From Sarcocystis neurona (Eukaryota; Apicomplexa; Conoidasida; Eucoccidiorida; Sarcocystidae), in the NCBI GenBank assembly GCA_000727475.1, contig KL647293.1, forward strand, positions 3,635,636 to 3,699,635: a stretch of DNA of 64,000 nucleotides. The letters are read 5' to 3'. The notes beneath the pieces were generated by a model. It was not told where the DNA came from. It ran no database searches and saw nothing but the letters and a program-made list of their open reading frames with translations. Numbering within the stretch: position 1 is the stretch's first letter; the number at the start of each line of letters is the position of its first letter. This document shows positions 38,630-49,300 of this stretch, in pieces. Made by a program: the position numbers and the translations under genes.

Positions 38630-41209
38630 CAGCAGCCGTGGGGTGCGGACTTCCCTGGATCGCCGTGGTCGTCTGCATCGACGTTCGCCGGCAGCCCGCG
38701 CAGCAGCTGCAGCAGCGCCGGGAGTAGCAGCACCAATAGCAGCAGCAGAAGCCCGGGCAGCAGCAGCAGCAGCGGCGGCACCCCGGGCAGAATCAGCAGC
38801 AGCGACTCAAGTCCAGCAGGTGGAATGAGTGACAACGGCAGCAGCAGCATGGAGGAAGGCCGCTTCCTCATGCTTCCTGCGCTCCTGTCATCTGCAGGTG
38901 GTTTCGATGAACTGTCCGCTAGTGGTGCTGCCGGACCACAGGCAGAGATGTGTCCATCATCATTCTTTTCTTCGCCCGCGGGTCGTTCCTCTTCCCTTTC
39001 TTCCCTCGCCGTTGCTACCGCTTCTTCTGACTCACGCATTGTTGCTCCTGCTGCCGGGCGCCACCTTTGGCCTTCGTTGTTGCGGCTGGATTCGCCGTCG
39101 ACGCCTTTTCCCGCACCACCATTGCCTGGTGCTTCTGCTGCGGCTGACTGTTCCGCCTTCGCAAGGCAGCAGTACCCACCAGCTCACAAAGGAGACGCAG
39201 CCGGTAAGTCATCAGCGGCAGCAACATCCGGAGCAGGAAGCTCTCGCGAGAGTCAGCACCAGCAGCAGTGCCTGTTCGGGGCAGCAGCGTCAGCAGCAAC
39301 GTTCTTGCAGCAGCAACAGCAGCGTGAAGAAGACCAGCAAAAGCAGCAGTTACAAGGAGGACAAACCACAGGGAACGCAGAGGAGGACTTGCAGTGGTTG
39401 CGAGAAGTCTCGAGGTCAAAAGGGAAACCAGGAAACGAGGTAATGCATGCGTCTGCATCACAGCACACGTCCGCGGTAGCAGCGCTGCTGCGCAGCAGAC
39501 GCATGCAGCTGCTGCACTCGCAGCAACCACAGAGCGAAACCCAGGAAGAAGAGGAGCAAAGAAGGGAAGGAAAGGAAAGTCAGCATCGAGGACGCAAGGA
39601 CTTCCGGAATTCGCATGCTTCAGTAAGTGCTGCAGAGCAGCGAAGGCTAGTCAACCCGCAAAAAGAAGAGACGCAGGAGCAGCCACGCCGCCTGCAGGAG
39701 CAGCGTCTGCAGGGCGAGACGCAGGCGGTTGCTGCAGCCAGGCGGCTGCTAATGAGCTGGAATGCCGATGATTGGGGAAAGCAGGATGAGCCGCAGGAGC
39801 AGCAGTCGCAGGAACAGCAGCCGCAGGAGCAGCAGCCGCAGGAGCAACAGCTGCACCTTTTCCGGCAGCTGGAGAAGCAGCAGCAGCAGCAGCAACCGCA
39901 GAAGCGACAGCAGCAGGCACTGCAGAAGGGTGAACAGCAGCATCTGCAAAGAGTGCAGCAGCAGCAGCAGTATGACGGTAGCTTCGAAGAATCGGGAAGC
40001 TCTTCGGAGTCCTGTGGTTTCCCGCATGCAAATCCTAAACACCCGTCGAGTGGCACTGAAGCCGCAGCGCAAGCCACTCTGCTTCGAGGAGCGGGTGCTT
40101 TGCACAACCTTCCATCCTCTGCTGTTGCTACCGTTATGGCCGCTGCTGCTGCGATGCTCCCTCCTACTTCGCCTCCTCCTGTTTCTCCTCCTCTTGCTGC
40201 TGCATTGTCGCGCCTTCTATCCGGTCATCTGTCCCCTTCCCTTGCTGCCGCATGCAGCTTGCCTGCTGCCCGCGATGCTTCCGCTGCTACTTCTGCGTCT
40301 CCTGCTGCAGCGGTTTCGTCGCGAAATCCTACAGCCGCGGCACTCCTGGCTGCTGCAGCGGCATTGCTACCATCGGAATTTACTGCTCGAGATATCCCGC
40401 CCTCTTCAACAACCGCTCCTGATGATCAGCTGCTGCCGTCTCATGCCCTGCACAGGCACGCCGCTGCCGTTGTCGCACGGCGTCGTGCTCCTGCTGCTAC
40501 GTCTGCTGCTGCTATACGTCGTCCTGATATAATGCATCCTGTTGCTGCTGCAGTCCCTGCGGGGGCTCCTCCTGCGGCGCCTGCTGCTGCTGTTTGCACG
40601 CAGGAGGAAAACTTGGCCCTAGACGTTCCAGGAGCACAGCAGGAGGAAGCAGAAGACGCAGCAGCTGCTGCTGCCACACGAAGTATAGACTTGCGTATGA
40701 ATTCTCCTGCTGCAGAAGCTCGAACGCAGTATCATGCAGAAGGAAAACAACATGCGGCAGGGTCGCCTACAGCAGCACCAGTACCGGTAACCGGAGAGGA
40801 AGTAGCGGGAGAACCAGGAGCAGTAGTACTCACAGCTGCAGCGGGTGGTGGAGGAACAGAAAAAACCTGTGAGGGAGTCTTTGCTTCAGTGCCAACAGGG
40901 GCAAATCGAAGCTGCCGACGCAATCTCAAATTAGACGCCATCCCAGTAGCTTCGCCGGGAACACTACCAGCGGCAGTCCATAGTACCGAGGCATTTCCGA
41001 CAAAGGCTGCCGACGCGGCTCCAGCCGCCGCCGATGCGCCTACCAGCAGTGGCACCACACCCGAGCTCGTTGCCAAAGCAGTCCACGGTGCCGCCGACAC
41101 GATGAAACCGCTGCTGAGAGAAGCCCCAGCGCGGATGGAGTCTGGAACAGCGCAGCCGACAGATGGATCGCGAATGCCGAGACCGCCTGTGGCGCTGCCG
41201 ACAGCGTGA
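38630..41209 (+). CDS. Long Ser/Gln/Ala-rich exon, same ApiAP2 gene or next gene
   Basis: The frame is open for 860 codons to a TGA at 41209. It starts QQPWGADFPGSPW after a likely acceptor at 38629; upstream in the same frame there is only Tyr/Ile/Cys-rich microsatellite translation. Zones follow in order: Ser-rich (38.65-39.0 kb), mixed with DFPGSPW- and DELSASG-type complex sequence, Gln-rich (39.3-40.0 kb), Ala/Pro-rich (40.1-40.7 kb), then a low-repeat C-terminus ending PPVALPTA. Where the array switches to GCT on the sense strand it is still read as Ala, never as Leu or Cys, which argues for real coding. No domain is recognised. It is in phase with a possible donor at 37009, so it may be the third exon of the ApiAP2 gene. 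If not, it is a separate low-complexity protein with an unresolved start. Confidence 0.6.
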   Translation, partial: QQPWGADFPGSPWSSASTFAGSPRSSCSSAGSSSTNSSSRSPGSSSSSGGTPGRISSSDSSPAGGMSDNGSSSMEEGRFLMLPALLSSAGGFDELSASGAAGPQAEMCPSSFFSSPAGRSSSLSSLAVATASSDSRIVAPAAGRHLWPSLLRLDSPSTPFPAPPLPGASAAADCSAFARQQYPPAHKGDAAGKSSAAATSGAGSSRESQHQQQCLFGAAASAATFLQQQQQREEDQQKQQLQGGQTTGNAEEDLQWLREVSRSKGKPGNEVMHASASQHTSAVAALLRSRRMQLLHSQQPQSETQEEEEQRREGKESQHRGRKDFRNSHASVSAAEQRRLVNPQKEETQEQPRRLQEQRLQGETQAVAAARRLLMSWNADDWGKQDEPQEQQSQEQQPQEQQPQEQQLHLFRQLEKQQQQQQPQKRQQQALQKGEQQHLQRVQQQQQYDGSFEESGSSSESCGFPHANPKHPSSGTEAAAQATLLRGAGALHNLPSSAVATVMAAAAAMLPPTSPPPVSPPLAAALSRLLSGHLSPSLAAACSLPAARDASAATSASPAAAVSSRNPTAAALLAAAAALLPSEFTARDIPPSSTTAPDDQLLPSHALHRHAAAVVARRRAPAATSAAAIRRPDIMHPVAAAVPAGAPPAAPAAAVCTQEENLALDVPGAQQEEAEDAAAAAATRSIDLRMNSPAAEARTQYHAEGKQHAAGSPTAAPVPVTGEEVAGEPGAVVLTAAAGGGGTEKTCEGVFASVPTGANRSCRRNLKLDAIPVASPGTLPAAVHSTEAFPTKAADAAPAAADAPTSSGTTPELVAKAVHGAADTMKPLLREAPARMESGTAQPTDGSRMPRPPVALPTA

Positions 41210-42543
41210 CGAACGCCGCCAACAGGGGACAGGGCGTTTTTGCTGCGGCGTCGTTAGGGGTGCTGTCGACGCGAAGACTACCGCTGGCGACAAATGCACG
41301 TTGACGGGCCTGCTGTCGACAGAACTCCTAGGGCTGGCGGCCGCTCGACGGCCTAAGCCAACAGCGCGAGTAGTTCTGGTAGCAGCACGGCCCCGCGCAT
41401 ACGCTGCTGCATATATGTCTACCTCACTCTACACACCCACGTGAAAATGCCTATTGATCGGTGAGCGAATACGAACTCACACACTCGCTGCGCTGTCGTG
41501 CATTCAAGCAAAAGTGACAATCTTAGTAGCACGCAGAAAGCTATCACAGTCCTCCTGACTGTTCCTCTAACCGCCCTGCGTATCCTCATGATCTGCAGGC
41601 GGAATTTACCTGTCGACCGCCCTGTGATGCGTGAACGAGGGTATGAAATGCATGTGCATCCGTATGCGCCGGTGGCCGCAGGTGCACAGCGCGCGCATCA
41701 TCTCTTGACAGTTGCCTGCGTCTGTGGTGTGTGTGTGTGTGTGTGTGTGTGATACGCGTCATTCGTTACTGCGGGCAGAACTGCGTTCTTATTGCATGCA
41801 GCTCTCGTTCTAACTTCTCTGTATCAGGTGCCGCACTCCCGTTTGCGTTGCTACATCCCTTTCTTTTTGACTGTCAGCGCATCACGTGCGTCCTCATTGT
41901 CAGCAGTTGGCCTCTTCCTGACAATCCTTGCATTGCTGTCTCCCGCACCCCGTCCATATATTTACGTCCCCAGGATTAGTCGTCGTCTCCTCCGTGTTAC
42001 TCCATGCGTTCCTGTCTTCAACGCAGCCTCCCCACAGTTGCAGTTTTGTTGTGAAAATGCGCCCGTGGGTGTGTGTGTATCCCATACGAGGCGTCCCAGA
42101 ATGCCCCTGAAAGTGCACCTGTGGCAGCTTCCCCCTGTGTGCGGGCGCACACCCCATCGTGTGCTTGAGCATTGACAGGGTGCCCTTCGCATGCGTTTAT
42201 GCACAGGACTAAATTAACCCGGCGTGCGTCTCTTGCATCTGCAAGGTGCCGCGGGAACGACACAGCAGCATACGAAGGAGCTATTTGGTTGGCGTGGTTG
42301 AGCACTGGCCTGCATAAGCATCCTCGTGCTTGCATCCGAGGAGTGACAACCGCAACGCAGAGGCAGTGGGGGCAGTCTCAGTGTGTTTGCGCGAACACGT
42401 GTATCATTCCGCAACCCCACCCTCCTGTGCCAAGGCGCATGTACGTACATACGCGCCCACGCATACAGGCAATAAAAGTAGACATTCTCACAGGTGTGTG
42501 TATATACAAATGCACACGCGCACACACGTGTGCACACGTGTAC

Positions 42544-42578
<35 letters not shown>

Positions 42579-42750
42579 TATATACATATATATTTACGTA
42601 CACGTACCTACGTCTGTGTAAATGTTTAGCCCCACCCGCATGTCTACGCACTTTGTCTTCCGTTTTCGCAGGCAGGCCGCTTCTGCTGTGTCTGCGTCCC
42701 TGCATGCAGCTGCACCCCACCGCAGCAGATAGTGGCGTACGCACTCTCAC
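41210..42750. other. Spacer with (GT)12 and (AC)15 tracts
   Basis: A GT tract occupies 41727-41750 and an AC tract 42547-42576. Short open frames surround them, none supported by a domain or a complete splice chain. Confidence 0.5.
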
Positions 42751-42978
42751 GCACAGGTCTGCCCCATGTGCTGACTGTGGAGCGCTCGTGGCATGACACT
42801 GCGTGAACCTGTGTACCATTTCTCCATTGTCGGCACAGCTGGCCCATGGCATGCAGGAGCGACCGCATGTTCCGCAGGTGTAGACCGTGCGCAGCCGTCG
42901 TAGTAGCTTTTCCGTCGCGCGTGCGCGAAATTCCTCCTCACTCACTAACCGTATCCTGTGGCGAGTCGTGACGCACTC
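42751..42978 (-). CDS. Probable internal exon of an unrecognised Cys-rich protein, 76 codons
   Basis: A pyrimidine-rich acceptor ending GATCTAG (42979) and donor TGC|GTGAGA (42751/42750) frame 228 nt open in phase 0. The peptide has a basic/acidic helix (SEEEFRARATEKLLRRLR) followed by a compact cysteine cluster: YTCGTCGRSC, then C at residue 49, H at 57, C at 61 and H at 62. The spacing C-x2-C-x3-C-x5-C suggests metal binding, but I do not recognise the family. Beyond the donor the frame runs into the (AC)n tract, so only this part is credible. Flanking exons were not found: 43080-43200 (-) has an open frame in a different phase, and 42255-42230 (-) offers a short terminal exon after a good acceptor. 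Confidence 0.4.
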
Positions 42979-43225
42979 CTAGATCACAACGCGAAGGGTG
43001 TGAGCAGAGCTGCGGCTTCCCTTTCTGGGGACACACAGCCGCGAAGTAACCTCTCGCTAGCGTCCTCTCTGTCGTGTTGCAGGCGTGTTGTGGCCATGTA
43101 CTTGCGCGCGCCAGTGTCATCCGTTCAATCGTGACCGTATCTGCGCACGCCCGGTGAGTGCATCCTCCTACTACCATGCGCGTGAACCGGCATGTGTTCA
43201 AAAAAGAACATGCAGAGCCCCCGAC

Positions 43226-43430
43226 AGGCGCTCGCTTCTAATACATAGACCCGGCCAGGCGCTCGCTTCTAATACATAGACCCGGCCAGGCGCTCGCTTC
43301 TAATACATAGACCCGGCCAGGCGCTCGCTTCTAATACATAGACCCGGCCAGGCGCTCGCAGACCCCCGCAGGCGCCCGCTGACCCCCGCAGGCGCCCGCT
43401 GACTCGCGCAGGCGCCCGCTTCTGCTATTT
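43226..43430. repeat. 31-bp tandem repeat (4 copies) grading into shorter GC-rich units
   Basis: Four nearly identical copies begin CAGGCGCTCGCTTCTAATAC and end with ATAGACCCGGC, spanning about 43226-43350. They are followed by three or so related, shorter units (CAGGCGCCCGCTGACCCCCG) to about 43430. The near identity suggests recent amplification. Confidence 0.9.
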
Positions 43431-44149
43431 AGACCCGGACGGACGCGCGCTCCTACGTGTCGGATGTGTGTGTAGCGTCGGGGTGTCTGTATGTCTCTGC
43501 ATCCGCAGGCATCGCGGGCATGCCCTGTCCGCGCGCGCGCGCGCATACGTTGCTGCGCGTCTGCTCCTGACGAGAAACGGTTCACTTCGTGCGCATGCAG
43601 TCACGGGGTGCACTGGACTCAACTGTGTGCACCTGTTTTCCTTGTCTGAAGGCAGACAAACACACGTAAGTAGACGTGTGTGTCTAAGCCTGTAACGAGG
43701 GGCAGCTGCTCGCGAGAAGGTATCGCGCCGCATGCAGCAGCTGCTCCAGCCGAACTCCATCGCACGTGGCCTGCCTGACAGCAGGTGCACCGTGACGTCC
43801 CGCCACGTGAGAACTTCCACGACAGACACACACAACAGTCAAACAAATACGTACATACATGTACATATATATACATACAGTTACACACAAATGAATACGT
43901 ATATATGTAAATACACAGATGTATACATATATACATACAAGTGAATACGTACATATGTATACACATATTCACGTACGTAAATATATATATATATATACAT
44001 GTAGCCAGAAATACAGGTGGGTATATTCTTCGTAGGGGACGCACTATATGCGTATCACCATGCAGTCGGCGTGTCCCCACACCGCCTGGCTGGCCGCGAG
44101 GTGTGCGAAAGACGTCTGATGTATTCCCCTCTCTCTTGTTGGCTATCTA

Positions 44150-44563
44150 ATGGGGAAGACACCCCTTCCCGAGGAACTCATACCCGCAGAGTGGCGCAGC
44201 ACACTTACGCACCAGCTACGCATGCACGTGCGTGCGCACATCAACGAGCGCACGCCGCACCGACGGGAGCTGCAGCGAAACGAAGAGAGCAGCAGCCGTG
44301 AAACGTTGCTCCGGCGTCACCAGCAAGCGACTGCTCGAGCCGACGTTGTGAAACGCGTGCTGCTTCACGCTTGCCAAATAGGTGGACGACGGTCCTCTAC
44401 ATGTACATACATACGTAGAGGAGTATCTGGGACCTGTGGCTGCGTGAAAGTAAAAGTCTGGCCATACGTGTATGTAAACCACGCTCCTCGCATACACAAG
44501 CACATGTGCGGGGAAAATGACCACATTCTGTTCTTGACGGGCATGTATATACTACACATATAG
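44150..44563 (+). CDS. Unassigned small protein or first exon, up to 137 aa
   Basis: ATG at 44150 opens a frame whose first 85 codons lie in complex, repeat-free DNA. They have the composition of a soluble helical protein: MGKTPLPEELIPAEW, then HQLRMHVRAHINERTPHRREL, a Ser/Glu stretch, and ATARADVVKRVLLHACQI. At about 44382 (ATAG|GTGGAC) there is a possible donor. Beyond it the frame becomes Tyr/Val/Cys-rich and resembles intron translation, ending at 44563. It converges on the SDHAF3-type gene, whose stop is less than 200 bp downstream. No family is recognised; it could be a short single-exon protein or the 5' exon of a spliced one. Confidence 0.35.
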   Translation: MGKTPLPEELIPAEWRSTLTHQLRMHVRAHINERTPHRRELQRNEESSSRETLLRRHQQATARADVVKRVLLHACQIGGRRSSTCTYIRRGVSGTCGCVKVKVWPYVYVNHAPRIHKHMCGENDHILFLTGMYILHI

Positions 44564-44751
44564 ACACATATCGGTACGCGTGCAGTACAGCAAATATGAA
44601 GAAACATTTATACATATATACATATATATATATGTGCGTATGGTGAATGGAAGCATATGTACACATATGTGTACAGTCACGTATAAATGTATCTATACCT
44701 ACTGTTATAGAGACACATAGAGACCCGGGAGGTAGGAGGGATCATGAATAA

Positions 44752-46308
44752 TCAAGAGCAATGCTGAGGTGAAGACTTCGTCGCGAGACTCTTCATCCGT
44801 TGCAGCTGCTGCTGCTGTTCGAGCGACAGCAGCCGTCGCTCGGCAGGACGCAAGTGCCTGCCCAGCTGCAGCTGCCTTGTCTCTGCATGCAGCAGATATT
44901 TCCTCCACGCCTCATTGAACGAACGAAGCTGCTCGCACGCAGCAACAGCCGCCGCACGAGGTCCCTCTTCTGCTGCTCCTTCCTCTTCTTTTCTTCCTTG
45001 TTCTTTCTCGCGTTCTGCCCCCGTCTCTGCCCCGTGTGATGCTGCCGTCTTCTTTGCTGCATCAGCTGTCACGCTCCGTGCTGCTGCGACACCCGCCACG
45101 CTTGCATCCCCCTGTGCTGCTACGGCTGCTGCGGCTTCTTCGGCCCATGCCGCTACTCGCTCAGACGCTGCCGCTGCTGCTGTGTCTCCTCGGCGTGTGT
45201 TTCGTCCCTCCCCGGCACCTCCTTCCACCGCTTCGGCTCGCCATGGCCGTGCCGCTGGTGGCGCTGCTGCTGCCCCTGCTGATAGCGCTGCTGCTGCAGC
45301 TGTCGCGGCTGGCGAAGCTACCGGCACTGCTGGTGCTGCTGCTCTTGCTGCTGATGGTGCTGTTGTCGGTTCTGGTGCTGCTGCTGTCGCTTCTGGTGCC
45401 GCTGCTATCGCAGCTGGTGCTGCTGCTGCTGCTGGCGCTGCTGCCGTTGGTGCTGCGGCTGCCGCCGCGGGGCCTGGTGTTCCGGCAGATGTTTTTCGTG
45501 CTGTCGCTGCCGCACTAGCGGGTGCCTCTTCTGCCACGGGTGAAGCTGTCGCTGCTGCTGTTGCTACGCGTGCTGCTGCTGCTGCTGCTGGCTCTCCCGG
45601 CGGTCCTGCTGCCGCTGCTGGTGAAGGTTCGCGTGGCAGAGAAACGCCGCTGTTGGCACGTCTCTCTCCGCGGTGTTGTGCCGCTGCAGTTAATTTTTGC
45701 TGTTGACTTACTGCTGGTGCTGCTTCTGCTGCTGTTGCCGCTGCACCTGCTGGTCTCCTGTTCGTGGCTGCTTCTGTGAGCCCTTCAAAACTACCTGCTG
45801 CTGCCGTCGTGATTCTAAGTGACCCTGCTGCTGCTGCTTCTTCCGCTGCTCCTTGGCTTCCTCGGCGTCTCCCTCTAACGAGCGGAAGTCGAGCACAGCG
45901 CAACGCAGCAGCATCAGCAGGAGTAGCAGCAGCAGCAAGTGAAGGAGCAGCAGCAGCCGGTGGTGGTAGTGCGGGAGAGGGAGAGGGAATGAAAGCCAGA
46001 GGAGGCTGTGGGGAAGATGCCGCAGCAGCAGGTGAAGGAGTACCAGCAGCAGATGAAGGAAGGGAAGCAAGAGGACAATGTGGGGGGGCAGCAGCAGCAG
46101 CAGCGGCGGCGGCTGCTTCCGCTGCTGCGGCCATGTGCGAACGGAACTCTGCAGCAGCAAAGGCACCGGCAAGATGCCGCGCAGGCGCCTGCAGAGGAAG
46201 ATGCTTGCGGTGCGCACGTAAGACCCTTCTATAAAGCTGCAGAGCTTCCGCCAAATGCTTCTGCAGCTCCCGCAGGCAAACCTCTGTTGCTGCTCCTCCT
46301 CCTCCCAT
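44752..46308 (-). CDS. SDHAF3: SDHAF3/ACN9-like LYR protein with about 395-residue Ala-rich insertion, 518 aa
   Basis: A single open exon runs from ATG at 46308 to TGA at 44752. Residues 20-58 carry the LYR signature (AEALQLYRRVLRAHRKHL, LYR at 25-27) and end in AAAEFRSH, the conserved end of the first two helices of the complex-1-LYR/Acn9 fold. Residues 456-518 supply the rest: EQLRSFNEAWRKYL, then LGRHLRPAERRLLSLEQQQQLQRM. Without residues 60-455 the core is about 122 aa, the normal SDHAF3 size. The insert is Ala-dominated with Pro, Thr, Ser and short Lys/Arg/Glu-rich pieces (AREKEQGRKEEEG-like), encoded by CAG-type triplets read as GCA/GCG. Known role: a mitochondrial matrix chaperone for the iron-sulphur subunit of succinate dehydrogenase. 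No clear presequence. Other LYR-family members remain possible. Confidence 0.8.
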   Translation of the reverse strand: MGGGGAATEVCLRELQKHLAEALQLYRRVLRAHRKHLPLQAPARHLAGAFAAAEFRSHMAAAAEAAAAAAAAAAPPHCPLASLPSSAAGTPSPAAAASSPQPPLAFIPSPSPALPPPAAAAPSLAAAATPADAAALRCARLPLVRGRRRGSQGAAEEAAAAGSLRITTAAAGSFEGLTEAATNRRPAGAAATAAEAAPAVSQQQKLTAAAQHRGERRANSGVSLPREPSPAAAAGPPGEPAAAAAARVATAAATASPVAEEAPASAAATARKTSAGTPGPAAAAAAPTAAAPAAAAAPAAIAAAPEATAAAPEPTTAPSAARAAAPAVPVASPAATAAAAALSAGAAAAPPAARPWRAEAVEGGAGEGRNTRRGDTAAAAASERVAAWAEEAAAAVAAQGDASVAGVAAARSVTADAAKKTAASHGAETGAEREKEQGRKEEEGAAEEGPRAAAVAACEQLRSFNEAWRKYLLHAETRQLQLGRHLRPAERRLLSLEQQQQLQRMKSLATKSSPQHCS

Positions 46309-49300
46309 TCTCTATAAACACACACACGTATGTACCCGCAGCAGGAGCAGTTCCAGCAGCAACATGCTGGGGGAGTTCCACAGCAGATATGCGTGGGTGT
46401 AAATACTCAGTTACATACACAGCCACTGCTATGTAAGGAAATATTCATATACATATATATATATACACGTACAAACGTATAAATATGAACACGTATGCAT
46501 CTACGCAGATATGTAAGCATATATATATATATATTCATATTAAGGGAGAGAGATGTATACAAGGAGGTTAAATAACGTAGGCGTACTAGGTGTATAATGC
46601 ATACATGTATATGCGTAATCCCTTATTACCCACACAAATAGCTACACACAGATAGATATATATATAAGATTCAAAGAGGAAGAGTGATATAGCAGTAAGG
46701 TGGGGACAGGAAGAAATAGGAAAGATGTGTTGAGTGTACAAAGAAATTCTCAGCTGCGAGAAGGCGACGCATGAAGAAAATGGAACCGCAGGCGATATGC
46801 CCGACGAACATCAGCAGGGACTTCAGCGACATATATACAAGATATCGCGTATCTTATCTATACAGAGAGAGACAGATTATTAATATTGTATATATTGATT
46901 ATATAGATACACAGGTGCAGCTATATATATATATATATATACATATGCATGTCCATACACGTATATTCATACACATATACTTGCATACTTATGGATTCAT
47001 ACGTATGCACGTATAGTCATTCTACCTGTACGCACAATCATATATATATATATATATATAAATGTAAAAGGATCAACAGACACTTCTATAATACGCACGT
47101 ATGTACACATATATATTTATGCGTGCGTGCAGGTATACACGGGAGGTGTATACCTGTACCCCTACATATCTATATATATACAAGAGAGAGATATATACCT
47201 ATACCTCTATTACATATACTAAGTAGATATATGTTGTGTATATACATTTATGCATGGGCGCAGGTATCCCCACGGGAGGACACACTGACATATATGTATA
47301 TCCCCGCCGAGATCTATAATAGTCATATACGTGTTTACAATATACGTGTATATACATGCAGATGCAGAACAACACCTAAGCGAGGGCAGCTGTCTCGTGA
47401 GGAAGACACACACAGACATATATAGGAACACCTCAACGTGTCGCGTGAGTGTGCCTGTGATGACGTGTCTATTGACTTAATAAAAAAGTAAACATATACA
47501 TTCATCCGTAGATACAACCACGTACACAGACGCATTGCTACATACATGTAGTTGTACCCATACGTATCTCTCCATATACAGAAGAGATATATACCTTTAC
47601 ATGTATGGCATATAACAAGTAGTGCTATGCTGTGTGTATGTGTGCCCGTGATGCAAATGTCTATTTATACACATATACAGGATAACATATAACACGTCGA
47701 GCTTACAGTAAGCACACGTACCAAGGTACATACATACGTACAGACACATAGCTGCAGATGCTCATAGCAGCTACCCAGCACACAGAAGTAGTGCGTACGT
47801 ACCTCCCCACGTAGTAGCCTCGGCCACAGCAGAGAATGTCTGGAAGGCAAGGAAGAAGAGGAGACCGGAGGAAAAGAAGACTGCGAAAGAAACGAAAATC
47901 CGCGGACAGGGTGAGGGACACGAGAGAAGGCCCGGCGGAAGAAAAGGAAGAAATGGCACAGAAGAAAGGAGAGCAGCAGACGAGGGAAGGCGACCACCTG
48001 AACGGACGGAGACGGAGACGGAGGAGACAGGAGGGAAGAGATTGCGGAGACGGGTGCCTGCGACGAGAGAAACACAGAGGCGCGGTGCGGGGGGCGGAGA
48101 CGGCCGCTATTTGAAGTGGAAATTCAACTTGAAGACGATACGCACAGTAGAGACACACCAAATCTGACCGCGCAGGAGAAGAAAAGGCATGCGCACCACC
48201 AGAAAAACGAACGGGCCACAAGACGCGCCTCAACTTGATATATACACGTGTGCATGCGCATATGTGTGTGTGCACAATGTTATTATGTATACACATGTGC
48301 ATAGGCATACGTCTATATGTATATATATGGATAGATAGGTATATGGAGAGAGAAAGAGAGCGAGAGAAAAACACATACCGAGGTGTGTGCTACATGGAGC
48401 TATTTAGACACACGTACCCACCCGCGCACACACACGTAGATACCTGTTTAGCAAAGGGTATGTATATGTTTATTTGTGCACGCAAATATATGGATGCATG
48501 CACCCACGAGTAGACATGTGTGCACGCGCTCGTACGTATGAAAGGTCCACAGAGAATCGATCAGGAAGGAAGTAGGGAGACACAGAGAAACACCCGAGAA
48601 CAGGAGAAACGTACTTGGTAAGAAAAAAATACACAGAAAAATCTATACATAACGTATGGATGTTCTAGCGTGGAGGCAGCACAGCTACCCGTTCGGGAGG
48701 AAGCAACCGAAGACGAAACAAGCCAACTTTTTCTTTAGCGAGAAGACCGTTAAACAATGAACACGCACACGTTTCCCTGTTCATACATATATATATGTAT
48801 ATGGATGCGCACGTACATCCACCTGGTATACAGGACCATACATATAATTGCCTTTATGGGAGAGAAATGCTGCAGGAGAAGGAGGGACCGGAGACGAGGA
48901 GAAAGAAGACGGGCCGGGAAGAAGAAAAGACGGCCGTAGAATTAAGGACGAAGAAATTCCACGGATGGAGAAAGGGAAAGACCTGAGGAGGAGGATACAG
49001 AGAGAAGACACGGGAAACGAAGGCGCACACACGGGAAAGAAAGTGTTGTATCTACACAGAAAATTAGCAGGGGGAAGGAGATTCAGCAAAAATTGCGAAA
49101 AAGTAGGAAGGAAGTAAGAAAGGGCGGGGGAAGGACACCGGAGAATGGACGGAAGCAGTAAAGAAGAATACGGGAGAGAAACGGAAGGAAGGAGCATAAG
49201 AAGACCTAAAGCAAAGAACCGTGAAGGGCACTTATTACTAAAGCGGCAAAGCATCGCAAGGGGGAAATCTCTTGTAAAATATGCGGACAAGAGAGAGGCC

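Noticed and set aside
45036..45779. Leu-rich plus frames opposite the SDHAF3-like gene
   Set aside because: Antisense of the Ala array; the minus frame has the LYR signature at one end and the matching C-terminal helix at the other.
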